DNA of 14,466 nucleotides from Gemmatimonadota bacterium (GTDB taxonomy: Bacteria; Latescibacterota; UBA2968; UBA8231), in assembly GCA_002712305.1 (NCBI GenBank), contig PATE01000140.1, forward strand, positions 1-14,466, read 5' to 3'. Below the pieces are notes generated by a model. The model made no database searches, had not been told where the DNA came from, and was given only the letters and a program-made list of their open reading frames with translations. This document shows positions 1 to 9,178 of this stretch, in pieces (position 1 is the stretch's first letter; each line of letters starts with the position of its first letter). Position numbers and translations under genes: made by a program.

Positions 1-102
1 GTCGCTCTCCCGCCCTGATGCCAACACGAAGTGGCCAAAGCGAAGGGCATCCTGGAGGAGGAGTGCGCGAAGTCTCTGGTTTGGAGAGTCAGGCGCCGGC
101 AT
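1..102 (-). CDS. pyrE: Orotate phosphoribosyltransferase, N-terminal part (runs off the window)
   Basis: This is the first 34 codons of a minus-strand gene, cut by the left edge. The visible protein contains LRALLLQDALRFGHF followed by VLASGRESD. That fits the N-terminal signature of orotate phosphoribosyltransferase: a helix, then a [KR]FG[DEH]F segment, then [LT]xSGRxS. The enzyme joins orotate to PRPP to make OMP in pyrimidine synthesis, in the cytoplasm. The ATG at 100-102 has an AAGG Shine-Dalgarno about 9 nt upstream. The start lies inside the end of the upstream PhyH stub (14-bp overlap), so the two may be translationally coupled. The PRPP-binding loop would lie outside the window. The assignment rests on a short but characteristic stretch. 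Confidence 0.72.
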   Translation of the reverse strand, partial: MPAPDSPNQRLRALLLQDALRFGHFVLASGRESD

Positions 103-328
103 GGGCGTCGCCTTCAGTCTCATCGAGCATTTCGGAGATCACTGGCACATCCAGCAGATCCACATACGCCTGCGACCAGAAGCCGCCATTTTTCTTGAGC
201 TGTGAGCCCAGATCGGCGCTGTTCTCGTCGGCGCCGGCTTTGAGCTCGGTGACCTGTTCCGGCGTGATGGCGTCCTCGATCGTGAGAAAGCCCCACGTAT
301 CGAAGTGGTATCGCTGCTCGTCGTTCAT
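89..328 (-). CDS. Truncated PhyH-family protein (N-terminal domain stub, 79 aa)
   Basis: The reading frame starts at the ATG at 326-328, preceded by a GGGAG Shine-Dalgarno. It begins MNDEQRYHFDTWGFLTIED, then AITPEQVTELK, a typical opening of phytanoyl-CoA dioxygenase-like proteins (helix, 'GF..I.....', 'ltpeqv..l'). It also contains GFWSQAYVDLLDVPVISEML, the substrate-side helix of that family. It stops after 79 residues, whereas family members have about 250-300. The HxD...H iron ligands and the 2-oxoglutarate arginine are therefore absent and it cannot be an active oxygenase. The DNA where the catalytic core should follow encodes pyrE instead. It is most likely a decayed gene cut by a deletion. 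A retained small protein is possible because the start, ribosome site and frame are clean. Confidence 0.7.
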   Translation of the reverse strand: MNDEQRYHFDTWGFLTIEDAITPEQVTELKAGADENSADLGSQLKKNGGFWSQAYVDLLDVPVISEMLDETEGDAHAGA

Positions 329-497
329 ATGATCTCCCATCCCCTGACGGTGATCGAATCGAGGCCTGCGGAAGGTCGGCACGGGCCGGCGCTGATGTCA
401 AAGGCCACCTTGCCGCAGCGGGGCGTAGTCCTTTGGCTTTAGGGTCAATCCATGCAGGACTCGTTACCCGTGCATGATCAACAGAGAGCGAGGCGAT

Positions 498-1511
498 GTG
501 GCAAAGAAAACCAACGTGGCAGTCATCGGGCTGGGTTGGCCCGGGCGCGAGCATCTGAAGGGGTATCTGGCAAACGACAAGGCCAAGGTCGTTGCTGTGT
601 GCGACATGAATACCGATCTGGCACAGCAACTGGCGGCGGAGCATGGCATCGAGGCCTATGGCGATCATCGGCAGATGCTGAAGGAGGCCGGTGTTGATGC
701 GGTGAGTGTCTGTCTGCCCAATTTCCTGCACGCGCCGGTGAGTCTCGATGCGCTGAAGGCAGGAAAACACGTGATCTGCGAAAAGCCTCCGGCCCTTGAC
801 GCGAAACAGGCGCGCAAGATGGCCGCTACGGCCAAGGCAAAGAAGCTCACCCTTATGTATGCCCTCTGCCAGCGATTTTCGGCGGAGACCGTTCTGGCAA
901 AGGACTTTATCGACAAAGGTGAGCTGGGAGAGATCTACTATGCCCGCGCCGTCTACCACCGCCGTCGCGGCATTCCCGGTGGCAGTCGATCGTGGTTCGT
1001 CGACAAGGCGCGCAGCGGTGGCGGGGCGTTGATCGATATCGGTGTACATGCCCTCGACTGCGCCTGGTGGCTGATGGGCACACCCAAACCCGTTTCGGTG
1101 TCGGGAATGGCCTTCGGCAAATTCGCCCATCTTGCGGCGGAGGGTACCACTTTCGATGTGGATGATTCCGCCTTCGCGCTGATCAAGTTCGCCAACGGTG
1201 CGGCGCTCCAGATCGAATGCAGCTGGGCCCTCAATCTGCCTGGGGGAGGCACGATTCAGATCGCGGGAACGGCCGGTGGCGCCACGATGAGTCCGCTGAA
1301 GATTCACACCGAACGCAACGGCGTGCAGATCGACATCGATCCCGAGGTGCCCGGCAGAGATGCCTTTGCCGGGCAGACGGCGCATTTCGTCGAGTGTATT
1401 CAGAAGCGCAAAACACCGATCGTCTCGGCGGAGCACGGTGTGCAGCTGATGCAGATGCTGGATGGGATCTATCAGTCCAGTGTCACGGGCAAGGAGACGC
1501 GGATCCGGTAA
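498..1511 (+). CDS. Gfo/Idh/MocA-family NAD(P)-dependent oxidoreductase
   Basis: A cytoplasmic dehydrogenase of about 337 residues, the usual length for this family of sugar, inositol and related oxidoreductases. The N-terminal Rossmann fold shows VAVIGLGWPGREHL (GxGxxG) near residues 7-20 and VVAVCDMN about 20 residues later. The catalytic lysine motif CEKP lies near residues 94-97. The second-domain signature GGGALIDIGVHALDCAWW begins near residue 174. The GTG start at 498 is chosen because a GAGCGAGG ribosome site lies just upstream. An in-frame ATG at 474 would add eight residues but has no visible ribosome site. The stop (1509-1511) is 5 bp before the next gene, so they are probably co-transcribed. 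Substrate cannot be told from sequence; neighbours suggest a carbohydrate or polyol derivative (inference). Confidence 0.93.
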   Translation: MAKKTNVAVIGLGWPGREHLKGYLANDKAKVVAVCDMNTDLAQQLAAEHGIEAYGDHRQMLKEAGVDAVSVCLPNFLHAPVSLDALKAGKHVICEKPPALDAKQARKMAATAKAKKLTLMYALCQRFSAETVLAKDFIDKGELGEIYYARAVYHRRRGIPGGSRSWFVDKARSGGGALIDIGVHALDCAWWLMGTPKPVSVSGMAFGKFAHLAAEGTTFDVDDSAFALIKFANGAALQIECSWALNLPGGGTIQIAGTAGGATMSPLKIHTERNGVQIDIDPEVPGRDAFAGQTAHFVECIQKRKTPIVSAEHGVQLMQMLDGIYQSSVTGKETRIR

Positions 1512-1516
1512 GCCCT

Positions 1517-2986
1517 ATGCAGACGCTGCTGTTGTGCGACGATCACCATGTGCTCTATCGGGCTGGTACACGCCGCGTAGTTCATCCCGCTGTGCGCCAC
1601 GAGGCCAATCCCGTGCTGGCCCCGACGCAGCCGTGGGAACTGGCCATCGCCTGGTCGAGCATTCATCGCGACCCGGCAACGGGCCGATACCAGCTCTGGT
1701 ATCAGGCCTTCTCCGACGATCGCGCCCAGGAGCGCACGCATCGGTGTGTGGTCTGTTACGCCGAATCCGAAGACGGGATTCACTTCCACAAGCCGAATCT
1801 CGGGCTGTTCTCCTACAACGGCATTGACGATACCAACATCGTCCTCATCGGTCGTGGGGGTTTCTCTGACCGCTACGCCAACTCCGTCATCGTCGCTCCG
1901 CAAGATCCCGATCCTCAGCGCCGCTACAAGATGGCCTACTACGATTTCGAGGATTCGGCGGGTGTGGAGCGGCCCGGTGTGTGCATCGCGTTTTCGCCGG
2001 ACGGGATCCACTGGACGAAACACACGTCCCTGCCCGTGTTGGCCACGTCCTATGGAGCGTGGGGTGAGGAAGTACCCTTCGCCGACAGCACGGATCGCCC
2101 CTGGTCGGTCCCTCTGTCGATGAGCGATGGCGTAGATACGATGTATGATCCCGTGCGTGAGTGTTTCGCCCTGTATGGCAAGATGTGGATCGATGGCCCC
2201 GAGGGAAGGATGTACTGGAAGCACGCCATGGGTCGAACCGAAAGCCAGGATTTCCTGGAATGGTCGACGCCACAGCTGATCTGCGCTCCTGACGAGCAGG
2301 ATGTGCCGGAGGTAGAGTTTCACACGACCCCCGTCTTCTATCATCGAGGTGTGTATGGCTGCCTCAATCAGATTCTCGATCGGGGTACCGGCGGCGGCGT
2401 CATCGACATCGAGTTGATGCTCAGTCGCGATGGCATCGTGTGGGAGCGACCCTTTCGACAGGATCTGTTTCTGTGTCGAAGTGATGGTAACGCCTTCGAC
2501 GGTGGCTCGATCTTCACCAACTCGACGGCCGTGCTCGTGGACGACGAAATGCGTTTCTACTACGGCGCCTATTCGCAGGGGGCCACAAGCGCCGACGATC
2601 GCACCCACGACAGCGGCATCGGTCTGGCCACGGTGCCGCGAGACCGTCTGGCCGGGATCGCTGCCGTCGAGACCAGTGCTCAGACGACCCTGGGTGGTGA
2701 GTTGCAGGGCGTCGGTCAGGTCACAATTAGACCGCTGGATCTCTCATCATCGACAGAGTTGGTGCTGAATGCCGATGCCAGGGATGGGTCGATCCGTGTG
2801 GAAGTCCTCGACGCGCAGGGCAGGCGTCTGCGCGGTTTCACGAAACAGGATGCCGTGCCGCTGCAGGGCGATTCTCTGAATCACCACGTGACCTGGCAGG
2901 GGCGGACCCTTGCTGATCTACCGGCCGGAGACATTCTGCTGCGACTTCACCTTGAGAACGCCGTAGTCTACGCACTGTCCATGTGA
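1517..2986 (+). CDS. Beta-propeller glycoside-hydrolase-like protein (Asp-box repeats, C-terminal beta-sandwich)
   Basis: A protein of 489 residues. Residues 1-380 look like a five-bladed propeller of the GH32/GH43/GH-J type. Regular Asp-box or blade motifs are seen: SEDGIHF (84-90), SPDGIHW (160-166) and SRDGIVW (303-309), with blade edges such as YQLWYQAF, RYKMAYYDF and MRFYYGAYS. Residues 381-489 form a beta-sandwich-like tail (ELVLNADARDG, IRVEVLDAQGR, ILLRLHLENAVVYAL) seen at the end of many such hydrolases. No signal peptide is visible, so it may be cytoplasmic. The ATG at 1517 follows the preceding stop by 5 bp, consistent with coupled translation after the Gfo/Idh/MocA gene. Catalytic acids cannot be assigned with confidence, and the glycan substrate is unknown. 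Confidence 0.85.
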   Translation: MQTLLLCDDHHVLYRAGTRRVVHPAVRHEANPVLAPTQPWELAIAWSSIHRDPATGRYQLWYQAFSDDRAQERTHRCVVCYAESEDGIHFHKPNLGLFSYNGIDDTNIVLIGRGGFSDRYANSVIVAPQDPDPQRRYKMAYYDFEDSAGVERPGVCIAFSPDGIHWTKHTSLPVLATSYGAWGEEVPFADSTDRPWSVPLSMSDGVDTMYDPVRECFALYGKMWIDGPEGRMYWKHAMGRTESQDFLEWSTPQLICAPDEQDVPEVEFHTTPVFYHRGVYGCLNQILDRGTGGGVIDIELMLSRDGIVWERPFRQDLFLCRSDGNAFDGGSIFTNSTAVLVDDEMRFYYGAYSQGATSADDRTHDSGIGLATVPRDRLAGIAAVETSAQTTLGGELQGVGQVTIRPLDLSSSTELVLNADARDGSIRVEVLDAQGRRLRGFTKQDAVPLQGDSLNHHVTWQGRTLADLPAGDILLRLHLENAVVYALSM

Positions 2987-2989
2987 CCG

Positions 2990-3133
2990 ATGTCGGAGAT
3001 CGTCGACGAGTATGATGCCGCCGTCGACATGCCGGAGCTGGCGCGTGAACGGCGGCGTCGCAGCCGCGTGATGAACACGACACCGCAGGGGAGAGTGGTT
3101 AGTTTCCTCGCCAACCTATCGAGACGACCATGA
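2990..3133 (+). CDS. Putative 47-aa basic micro-protein between coupled genes
   Basis: A 47-codon frame opening with ATG 3 bp after the stop of the propeller gene. Its TGA (3131-3133) overlaps the ATG of the PhyH gene as ATGA. The peptide starts acidic (MSEIVDEYDAAVDMPEL), turns strongly basic in the middle (ARERRRRSR) and ends VVSFLANLSRRP. No domain is recognised. No strong ribosome site precedes its ATG, so translation would depend on re-initiation from the upstream gene. Support comes only from position: it fills the whole gap between two genes and is joined to both in the tight style of the operon. It could instead be the trace of a deleted gene, or a leader needed to couple PhyH translation. 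Confidence 0.4.
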   Translation: MSEIVDEYDAAVDMPELARERRRRSRVMNTTPQGRVVSFLANLSRRP

Positions 3134-3951
3134 CGACTGCTCAGACGTTTGGCTTGACGCCACAGGAGCACCACACCTACCGGAACCAGGGCCTCGTGAG
3201 GCCCGCCTACCGGCTACCGGGGGAGAATGTCGCTCGCTTGCGCGACCTGGTGGATCGCACGCTGGAATCGACAGTCGGTCAGCCGCCAGAGAGCATCGTG
3301 TGTCCGTATCTGCCCGGCTGGAACGGACTGCCCGACGACATCACGAGTCAGTGGCTTGATGTCGCTGGAACGCCTGAGATCGTCGACTACGTGGTTTCCG
3401 TGCTGGGGCCAGATGTGATTCTGTGGGGTGGCCAGTTGTTCTGCAAACCCGCCGCCAAGGGACTGGAAGTGCCCTGGCACCAAGACGGCCAGTACTGGCC
3501 GATTCGCCCGCTGGCAACCTGCTCGGTCTGGGTGGCCATCGACGATGTGACCACCGAAAATGGCTGCATGAGATACATCCCCGGCTCGCACAGGAAGGCG
3601 GAACTGTTCCCCCACGTGCATGATGAGCGCGAGGATCTCGTTCTCAACCAGGTGACGGACGCGGCGCACTTTGACGAAGCCACGGCCCGAGACGATGAGT
3701 TGGGAGCCGGTGAACTCTCGCTACACGACGTGTACCTGATCCACGGCTCCCAGCCCAATCGCTCGGCCCGGCGTCGAGCTGGATTTGTGCTGCGGTTCAT
3801 GCCGTCGTTGTCCCTGTTCGATCGCCAGGCAGAGACGGGGAGCGGATCCGCCCACTTCAACACGAACTTTGCCACGCGGCCGATCTTCCTGATGCGCGGT
3901 GACGCGGGCGCCAACACAGAGGTGATCTCACGGCACCCCCGCTACGCCTGA
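3130..3951 (+). CDS. Phytanoyl-CoA dioxygenase (PhyH) family protein, Fe(II)/2-oxoglutarate-dependent
   Basis: A 273-residue oxygenase of normal family length with an intact iron site. His117 and Asp119 form the HxD motif (VPWHQDGQYWPI), and the distal histidine is His205 in YLIHGSQPNRSARRRAGF. An arginine in the RSARRR stretch (211-216) is the likely 2-oxoglutarate carboxylate ligand. Flanking core strands are typical (CSVWVAIDD, ENGCMRYIPGSH). The family uses Fe(II), O2 and 2-oxoglutarate to hydroxylate small substrates and releases CO2 and succinate. It closes the plus-strand cluster with the Gfo/Idh/MocA and propeller genes. Its ATG overlaps the stop of the 47-aa ORF and only a weak ribosome site is visible, which argues for coupling. 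Substrate unknown. Confidence 0.92.
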   Translation: MTTAQTFGLTPQEHHTYRNQGLVRPAYRLPGENVARLRDLVDRTLESTVGQPPESIVCPYLPGWNGLPDDITSQWLDVAGTPEIVDYVVSVLGPDVILWGGQLFCKPAAKGLEVPWHQDGQYWPIRPLATCSVWVAIDDVTTENGCMRYIPGSHRKAELFPHVHDEREDLVLNQVTDAAHFDEATARDDELGAGELSLHDVYLIHGSQPNRSARRRAGFVLRFMPSLSLFDRQAETGSGSAHFNTNFATRPIFLMRGDAGANTEVISRHPRYA

Positions 3952-4016
3952 GCCGTAAGAGAGACCGAAGCCCACTTCCAACACGAAGAAGCCGTCGAAA
4001 CGACTCCACTTCCTCG

Positions 4017-5518
4017 CTACGGCGCGAACTTCTGGATGCGGTTGTTGGCTTCGTCGACGACATAGACAAAGCCCTCGTCGTCGACGACGAGGCTACCGGA
4101 GAAGGCTCGACCGGTGCCAGTCAGGCCGCCCCGGCCGCCCTCCCCGTCGCCAAGATAGCCCCACTCGGTGATGTATCTGCCCATGCGTAGGCTGCCCAAC
4201 TCGGGCAGGCAGACGCCGACCTTGGTACCGAAGCGGTCCTCCCACACGCGCGTTTCGCCGACACCGGCGCCAGTAGGAAAGCGCGTCGATGAGGCTGATT
4301 CGGAGGGTATAGCTTGAGAACGTGTCTCCGCCGATTTGAATAGCTGGAGCGCCAATCTCTACCCCAATACTTGAGGCGATGACCTCGGTTTCGAGGTAGA
4401 AATTCCGCCACTCCGAGTCAGATATGCGAACCGTTTCGCGCACGCCCCTGTCTAACAGACTCTCTATCTAAAAAGGATGTTCTCTAACTATGAAATGCTC
4501 GTTTGGATTCCATCCATTCAAGTTCGCTGGAAAGTCGGCAAAGTCGTCGGCGAAGAAGACGCGATCGGCAGTGGCAATCTTCACCCGTCCAAATTTGCCT
4601 CCCCCCAATAGGGTCACTTCGCCCAATATCTGGCGTTGGGTTTCTGCGGCCGGCGCGGGGAAACCCTCTGTGGACAGCGCATGCTCCCGCAGGAGGAGTT
4701 GGCCATCGGGTTCCGGGACGACGAGGACGAAATCCCAATCGTCCGTTCTCCCTTCCGCTTCATAGTGGCCCCCGTTGCCCAGGGCAAAGAGTCGTCGTCC
4801 ACTCGTTGTGCGCGCATACGCCAGAGCGAAATCAGACGCCGGAGAAAAGCCCAGGAGATTTTCTTCGCTGAGCAGCCGACCCGTCGTGTCGAAGGTCCAC
4901 AGTTGGATGCCATCTCTCGAACCTTGTCCTACGAGTGCAACAATGCGGCCCTCTTCGAAATAGAGTCGTATAAGAGGTCTATTGACTGTGGTTGGCAGAG
5001 GCCAGGTGTCGATCAGGCGGTGGAAGGCGTCGCTGTGTTCGGCGCCGGACCTGGTAGGCTTTGAAGCGGGGGCCATGATAGGGCGTCCAGGTGAGCGCCG
5101 CCGAGGCCGTTGCCGCGTCGAGGGTCAGGATATCGATCTGGACCGGGGGCAAGTACAGAGGGTTGAGCAACTGCACTGCGGATTCGACCTCGAACCCGGC
5201 GGCGTTGACGACCCAGACCTGATCGCTGTAGAGTGTGCCGAGGACCAGCGAGGTGTCGGTAAAGGTCGTCCGGCCGGGGGCGGTGATGGTGGCGAGGATG
5301 TCGACCTGTTCCTGGCCCTGGATCTTGCGCAGAACGCGGAAGGCGGCGAAGGGGGTGTCACCCTGGTAGGGGCTCCAGTCGAGCTGGGTGGTGCCGGTGG
5401 TGCCGATGGCGACCGCCCGCAACTCGACCGCAGGCGTCAGCGCCGGATCAAGCGGATTCTCCCGCTTGGCATCGTGGCTACATCCAACCAGCAATATGAG
5501 CAGACACAGTCGTTTCAT
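4017..5518 (-). pseudogene. Decayed lipoprotein gene with fibronectin-III-like and NHL-like repeats (two frameshifts, one amber stop)
   Basis: The gene starts with a lipoprotein signal, MKRLCLLILLVGCSHDAKR, with a lipobox-like LVGC. A full Fn3-like domain follows (VELRAVAIG, TQLDWSPY, FAAFRVLRK, YSDQVWVVNAAG), then the start of a second one (VQIDILTLD, ALTWTPYHGPRFKAYQVRR). Near 5030-5080 the frame shifts, apparently with loss of the rest of this domain. It continues as a propeller-like section to EHFIVREHPF at 4471. An in-frame TAG (4468-4470) interrupts it, yet the same frame continues sensibly (SEWRNFYLETEVIAS, SYTLRISLIDALSYW). A second shift near 4270-4310 moves to the frame ending with an NHL-like repeat (YITEWGYLGDGEGG, VVDDEGFVYVVDEANNRIQKF) and the stop at 4017. 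The intact ancestor was probably a surface-anchored repeat protein. Assembly errors are an alternative for single lesions but less likely for three. Confidence 0.75.
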
Positions 5519-5574
5519 GATGCGGTAGGATATGCAGATCGAGGGCCACGAACACGCTGGGCGCAACTGACTGA

Positions 5575-7381
<1,807 letters not shown>

Positions 7382-7382
<1 letters not shown>

Positions 7383-7413
7383 GCTACGTCAACTCAAGTT
7401 CGAGGACGTAGCT
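7382..7413. terminator. Hairpin between convergent tmpB and tandem-PhyH genes
   Basis: A perfect 9-bp inverted repeat, AGCTACGTC (7382-7390) and GACGTAGCT (7405-7413), with a 14-nt loop. It begins on the last base of tmpB and ends on the stop codon of the opposing gene, so it fits a bidirectional transcription end. No long T-tract follows on either side, so it may instead block convergent transcription or protect mRNA ends. Confidence 0.55.
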
Positions 7414-9028
7414 ACTGCCTCTCCAATCCTGGCAGCACCATGAAGTTGCGCGCCTCGTCTACCACGGGCCGCGCCGCATCCGCCGCCATGGGCCCTCCCT
7501 GCCCGCTGTTCGCCGTGTTGTCCCAGATTCTGTCGTCGTAGCCATCGGGCGCATACTGACAGATGTAGGCCAGGCCCGGTTTGTTGGTGTCGTTGGCGCC
7601 GATCCTGTGCGGTGTCAGGCTCCAATACAGCGCCACCGAACCCTTCTGGAGCTGAACACAGACGGCATCATCTGACCGCAGGTCGTTGGTCGCCAGGTCT
7701 CCGGTGCTTTCGTCGACCTCGTGCCGCAACGGCCCTCGCCGGAACAGCTCCGGCACAAACCACGGGCAGCCAGAGATCTCGTCGGCATCGTCGAGGGCAA
7801 TCCAGCACGTGAGGTATTGCAGGGGCTCGACGAAGACCTGCGCGATGTCCTGATGGAAGGCTGTGCCCGCGTCGACCCCCGGCTTACGGCACTCCACCCG
7901 GTGGTCGAACAGCCGCACACCGTCGCAGTTGAGTACGTCGTGGCAGACCTTTTGGAAGAACGAGCCGCCACAGAAGGATCGCGCCACCGCCGACGGCTCG
8001 ACCGTCACACTGCCGGGGCTGAGTCGATCGATCTGGTCTCGAAGTTCGCCGATCTCCGTTGCGCTGAAGGCATCTTCGATCACCGTGAACCCACGCAGAT
8101 CCATATCCTGCGCCTGGTCGACGGAAAGGATCTGCAGCGGCGCATCCTTGCGCGTCGGCAACAGCGACGGATCCTTGCTCGAGGCACTGAACTCCATCGC
8201 CGGATGCCGCGGCAGGCGTGCGTTGTGCCGCGCTGCCGGCGTCTGCTCGTCGCCTGTTGACCAGCGTTTTATTCCATCGAAATCGATGCGTTCCCACAGC
8301 ACGTGTGGCCATTGCGTGAAGGATGCGGGGATGCAGTGGCAGGCGTAGACCTGACGAAATGCCCCTGGGTCGCTTCCCATGACGCCGCGATGCCACAGAT
8401 AGCCGTCGAAGATGACAGCCGTTCCCTTCTTTGCCACGATATGCACCTGCTCCAGCCCCGCCGCTTCGTTCTCCCCGAAGATCTCTTCTCTCAGCCTGGC
8501 ACGGAGCTCCGGGTCGCCCGAATGCGTTCGATGGCCTGCCCACTTTCCCGGGCGCAGATCGTCGTGGTGCAGAATGCGGCGCCGGTGGCCACCCGTCTGC
8601 AGCGCCAGCGTGCCGATCGTTTCGTCTACGTCGACGAGGGCAATCCAGACGCCGATGCACTCCGGCAGGGCCGTGCCGTCACAGTGCCAGCCCTGCGACC
8701 ACTGGCTGCCCTTCCACCAGTAGTGGCTCTTGATGCCCTCGGGCTCGTCGCCATCCAACGCATCTCGGAGAGGGGCACGCAGCTTCGGATGCAGCATGAA
8801 GTCGCGGCAGACCGGGTCGTGGATGTGACATTGATCGGCGTCGATGAGATGGTCGGCGCCCTCGGCGGGTGGAACGAATCGCTCGATCGCGATGTGGCCG
8901 GCGTGCACGGCGTCCATATGCTGGATCAATCCGTCGCACTCGTCGGCGGTGAACAGAGAGGGGAGTACGACCCAACCGTCACGGTCGTATTTCTGTTTCT
9001 GCTCGGTTGTCAGGCCGGTATCGGGCAT
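7412..9028 (-). CDS. Tandem double-domain PhyH-family dioxygenase
   Basis: A single 538-residue chain carrying two PhyH-like oxygenase domains. The first (about 1-270) has His115 and Asp117 (GWHCDGTALPECIGVWIALVD), distal His213 (DGYLWHRGVMGSD) and an arginine in GAFRQVY. The second (about 300-525) opens again with a family start (DLRGFTVIEDAFSATEIGELR). It has His392 and Asp394 (AFHQDIAQVFVEPLQYLTCWIALDD) and distal His474 (LTPHRIGANDTNKPGL). The arginine expected to bind 2-oxoglutarate is not obvious in domain two. Typical PhyH proteins have one domain of 250-300 residues. The ATG at 9028 is preferred because MPDTGLTTEQKQKYDRDGW is a normal family N-terminus; an in-frame ATG at 9100 would add 24 residues. 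Convergent with tmpB and divergent from the propeller gene. Substrate unknown. Confidence 0.88.
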   Translation of the reverse strand: MPDTGLTTEQKQKYDRDGWVVLPSLFTADECDGLIQHMDAVHAGHIAIERFVPPAEGADHLIDADQCHIHDPVCRDFMLHPKLRAPLRDALDGDEPEGIKSHYWWKGSQWSQGWHCDGTALPECIGVWIALVDVDETIGTLALQTGGHRRRILHHDDLRPGKWAGHRTHSGDPELRARLREEIFGENEAAGLEQVHIVAKKGTAVIFDGYLWHRGVMGSDPGAFRQVYACHCIPASFTQWPHVLWERIDFDGIKRWSTGDEQTPAARHNARLPRHPAMEFSASSKDPSLLPTRKDAPLQILSVDQAQDMDLRGFTVIEDAFSATEIGELRDQIDRLSPGSVTVEPSAVARSFCGGSFFQKVCHDVLNCDGVRLFDHRVECRKPGVDAGTAFHQDIAQVFVEPLQYLTCWIALDDADEISGCPWFVPELFRRGPLRHEVDESTGDLATNDLRSDDAVCVQLQKGSVALYWSLTPHRIGANDTNKPGLAYICQYAPDGYDDRIWDNTANSGQGGPMAADAARPVVDEARNFMVLPGLERQ

Positions 9029-9178
9029 GTGAGTCCATCGGTGGGTTGGATGTGGGACAGAGACGGAAGTGTACGTGGCGGAAGCGACGGAGTCAGCCAT
9101 GTGCCGCAGCCAGTCATTGCGATCCTGATCATATCTTTCTTACCTCTCTCGAAGACCGTCACCGGGAAGGTATACCCC
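9029..9178. promoter_or_regulatory. Divergent intergenic region
   Basis: About 150 bp separate the tandem-PhyH gene (minus) from the propeller gene (plus), so promoters for both should lie here. No convincing -35/-10 pair is seen. The only clear signal is GGGAAGG (9164-9170), 8 nt before the TTG at 9179, a strong ribosome site that decides the start of the propeller gene. Confidence 0.5.

Noticed and set aside
120-1436. Long minus-strand open frame (438 codons) opposite the Gfo/Idh/MocA gene
   Set aside because: It is antisense to a clear dehydrogenase, has no family motifs and no ribosome site. GC-rich DNA commonly leaves such frames open.
1472-2608. Minus-strand open frame (378 codons) opposite the propeller gene
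   Set aside because: The composition is a His/Arg/Val-rich shadow. The plus strand carries Asp-box motifs, so this is not a gene.
21-3987. Shared 11-mer CCAACACGAAG at about 23 and 3979
   Set aside because: Too short and without shared flanks, so consistent with chance.
3953-4023. GCCGTA and TACGGC arms between the convergent PhyH and pseudogene ends
   Set aside because: Only 6 bp with a loop of about 60 nt and no T-tract; too weak to call a terminator.
8303-9178. Upstream extension of the Asp-box propeller frame
   Set aside because: It is antisense to the tandem-PhyH gene and has no propeller motifs. The GGGAAGG ribosome site with TTG at 9179 gives the natural start.
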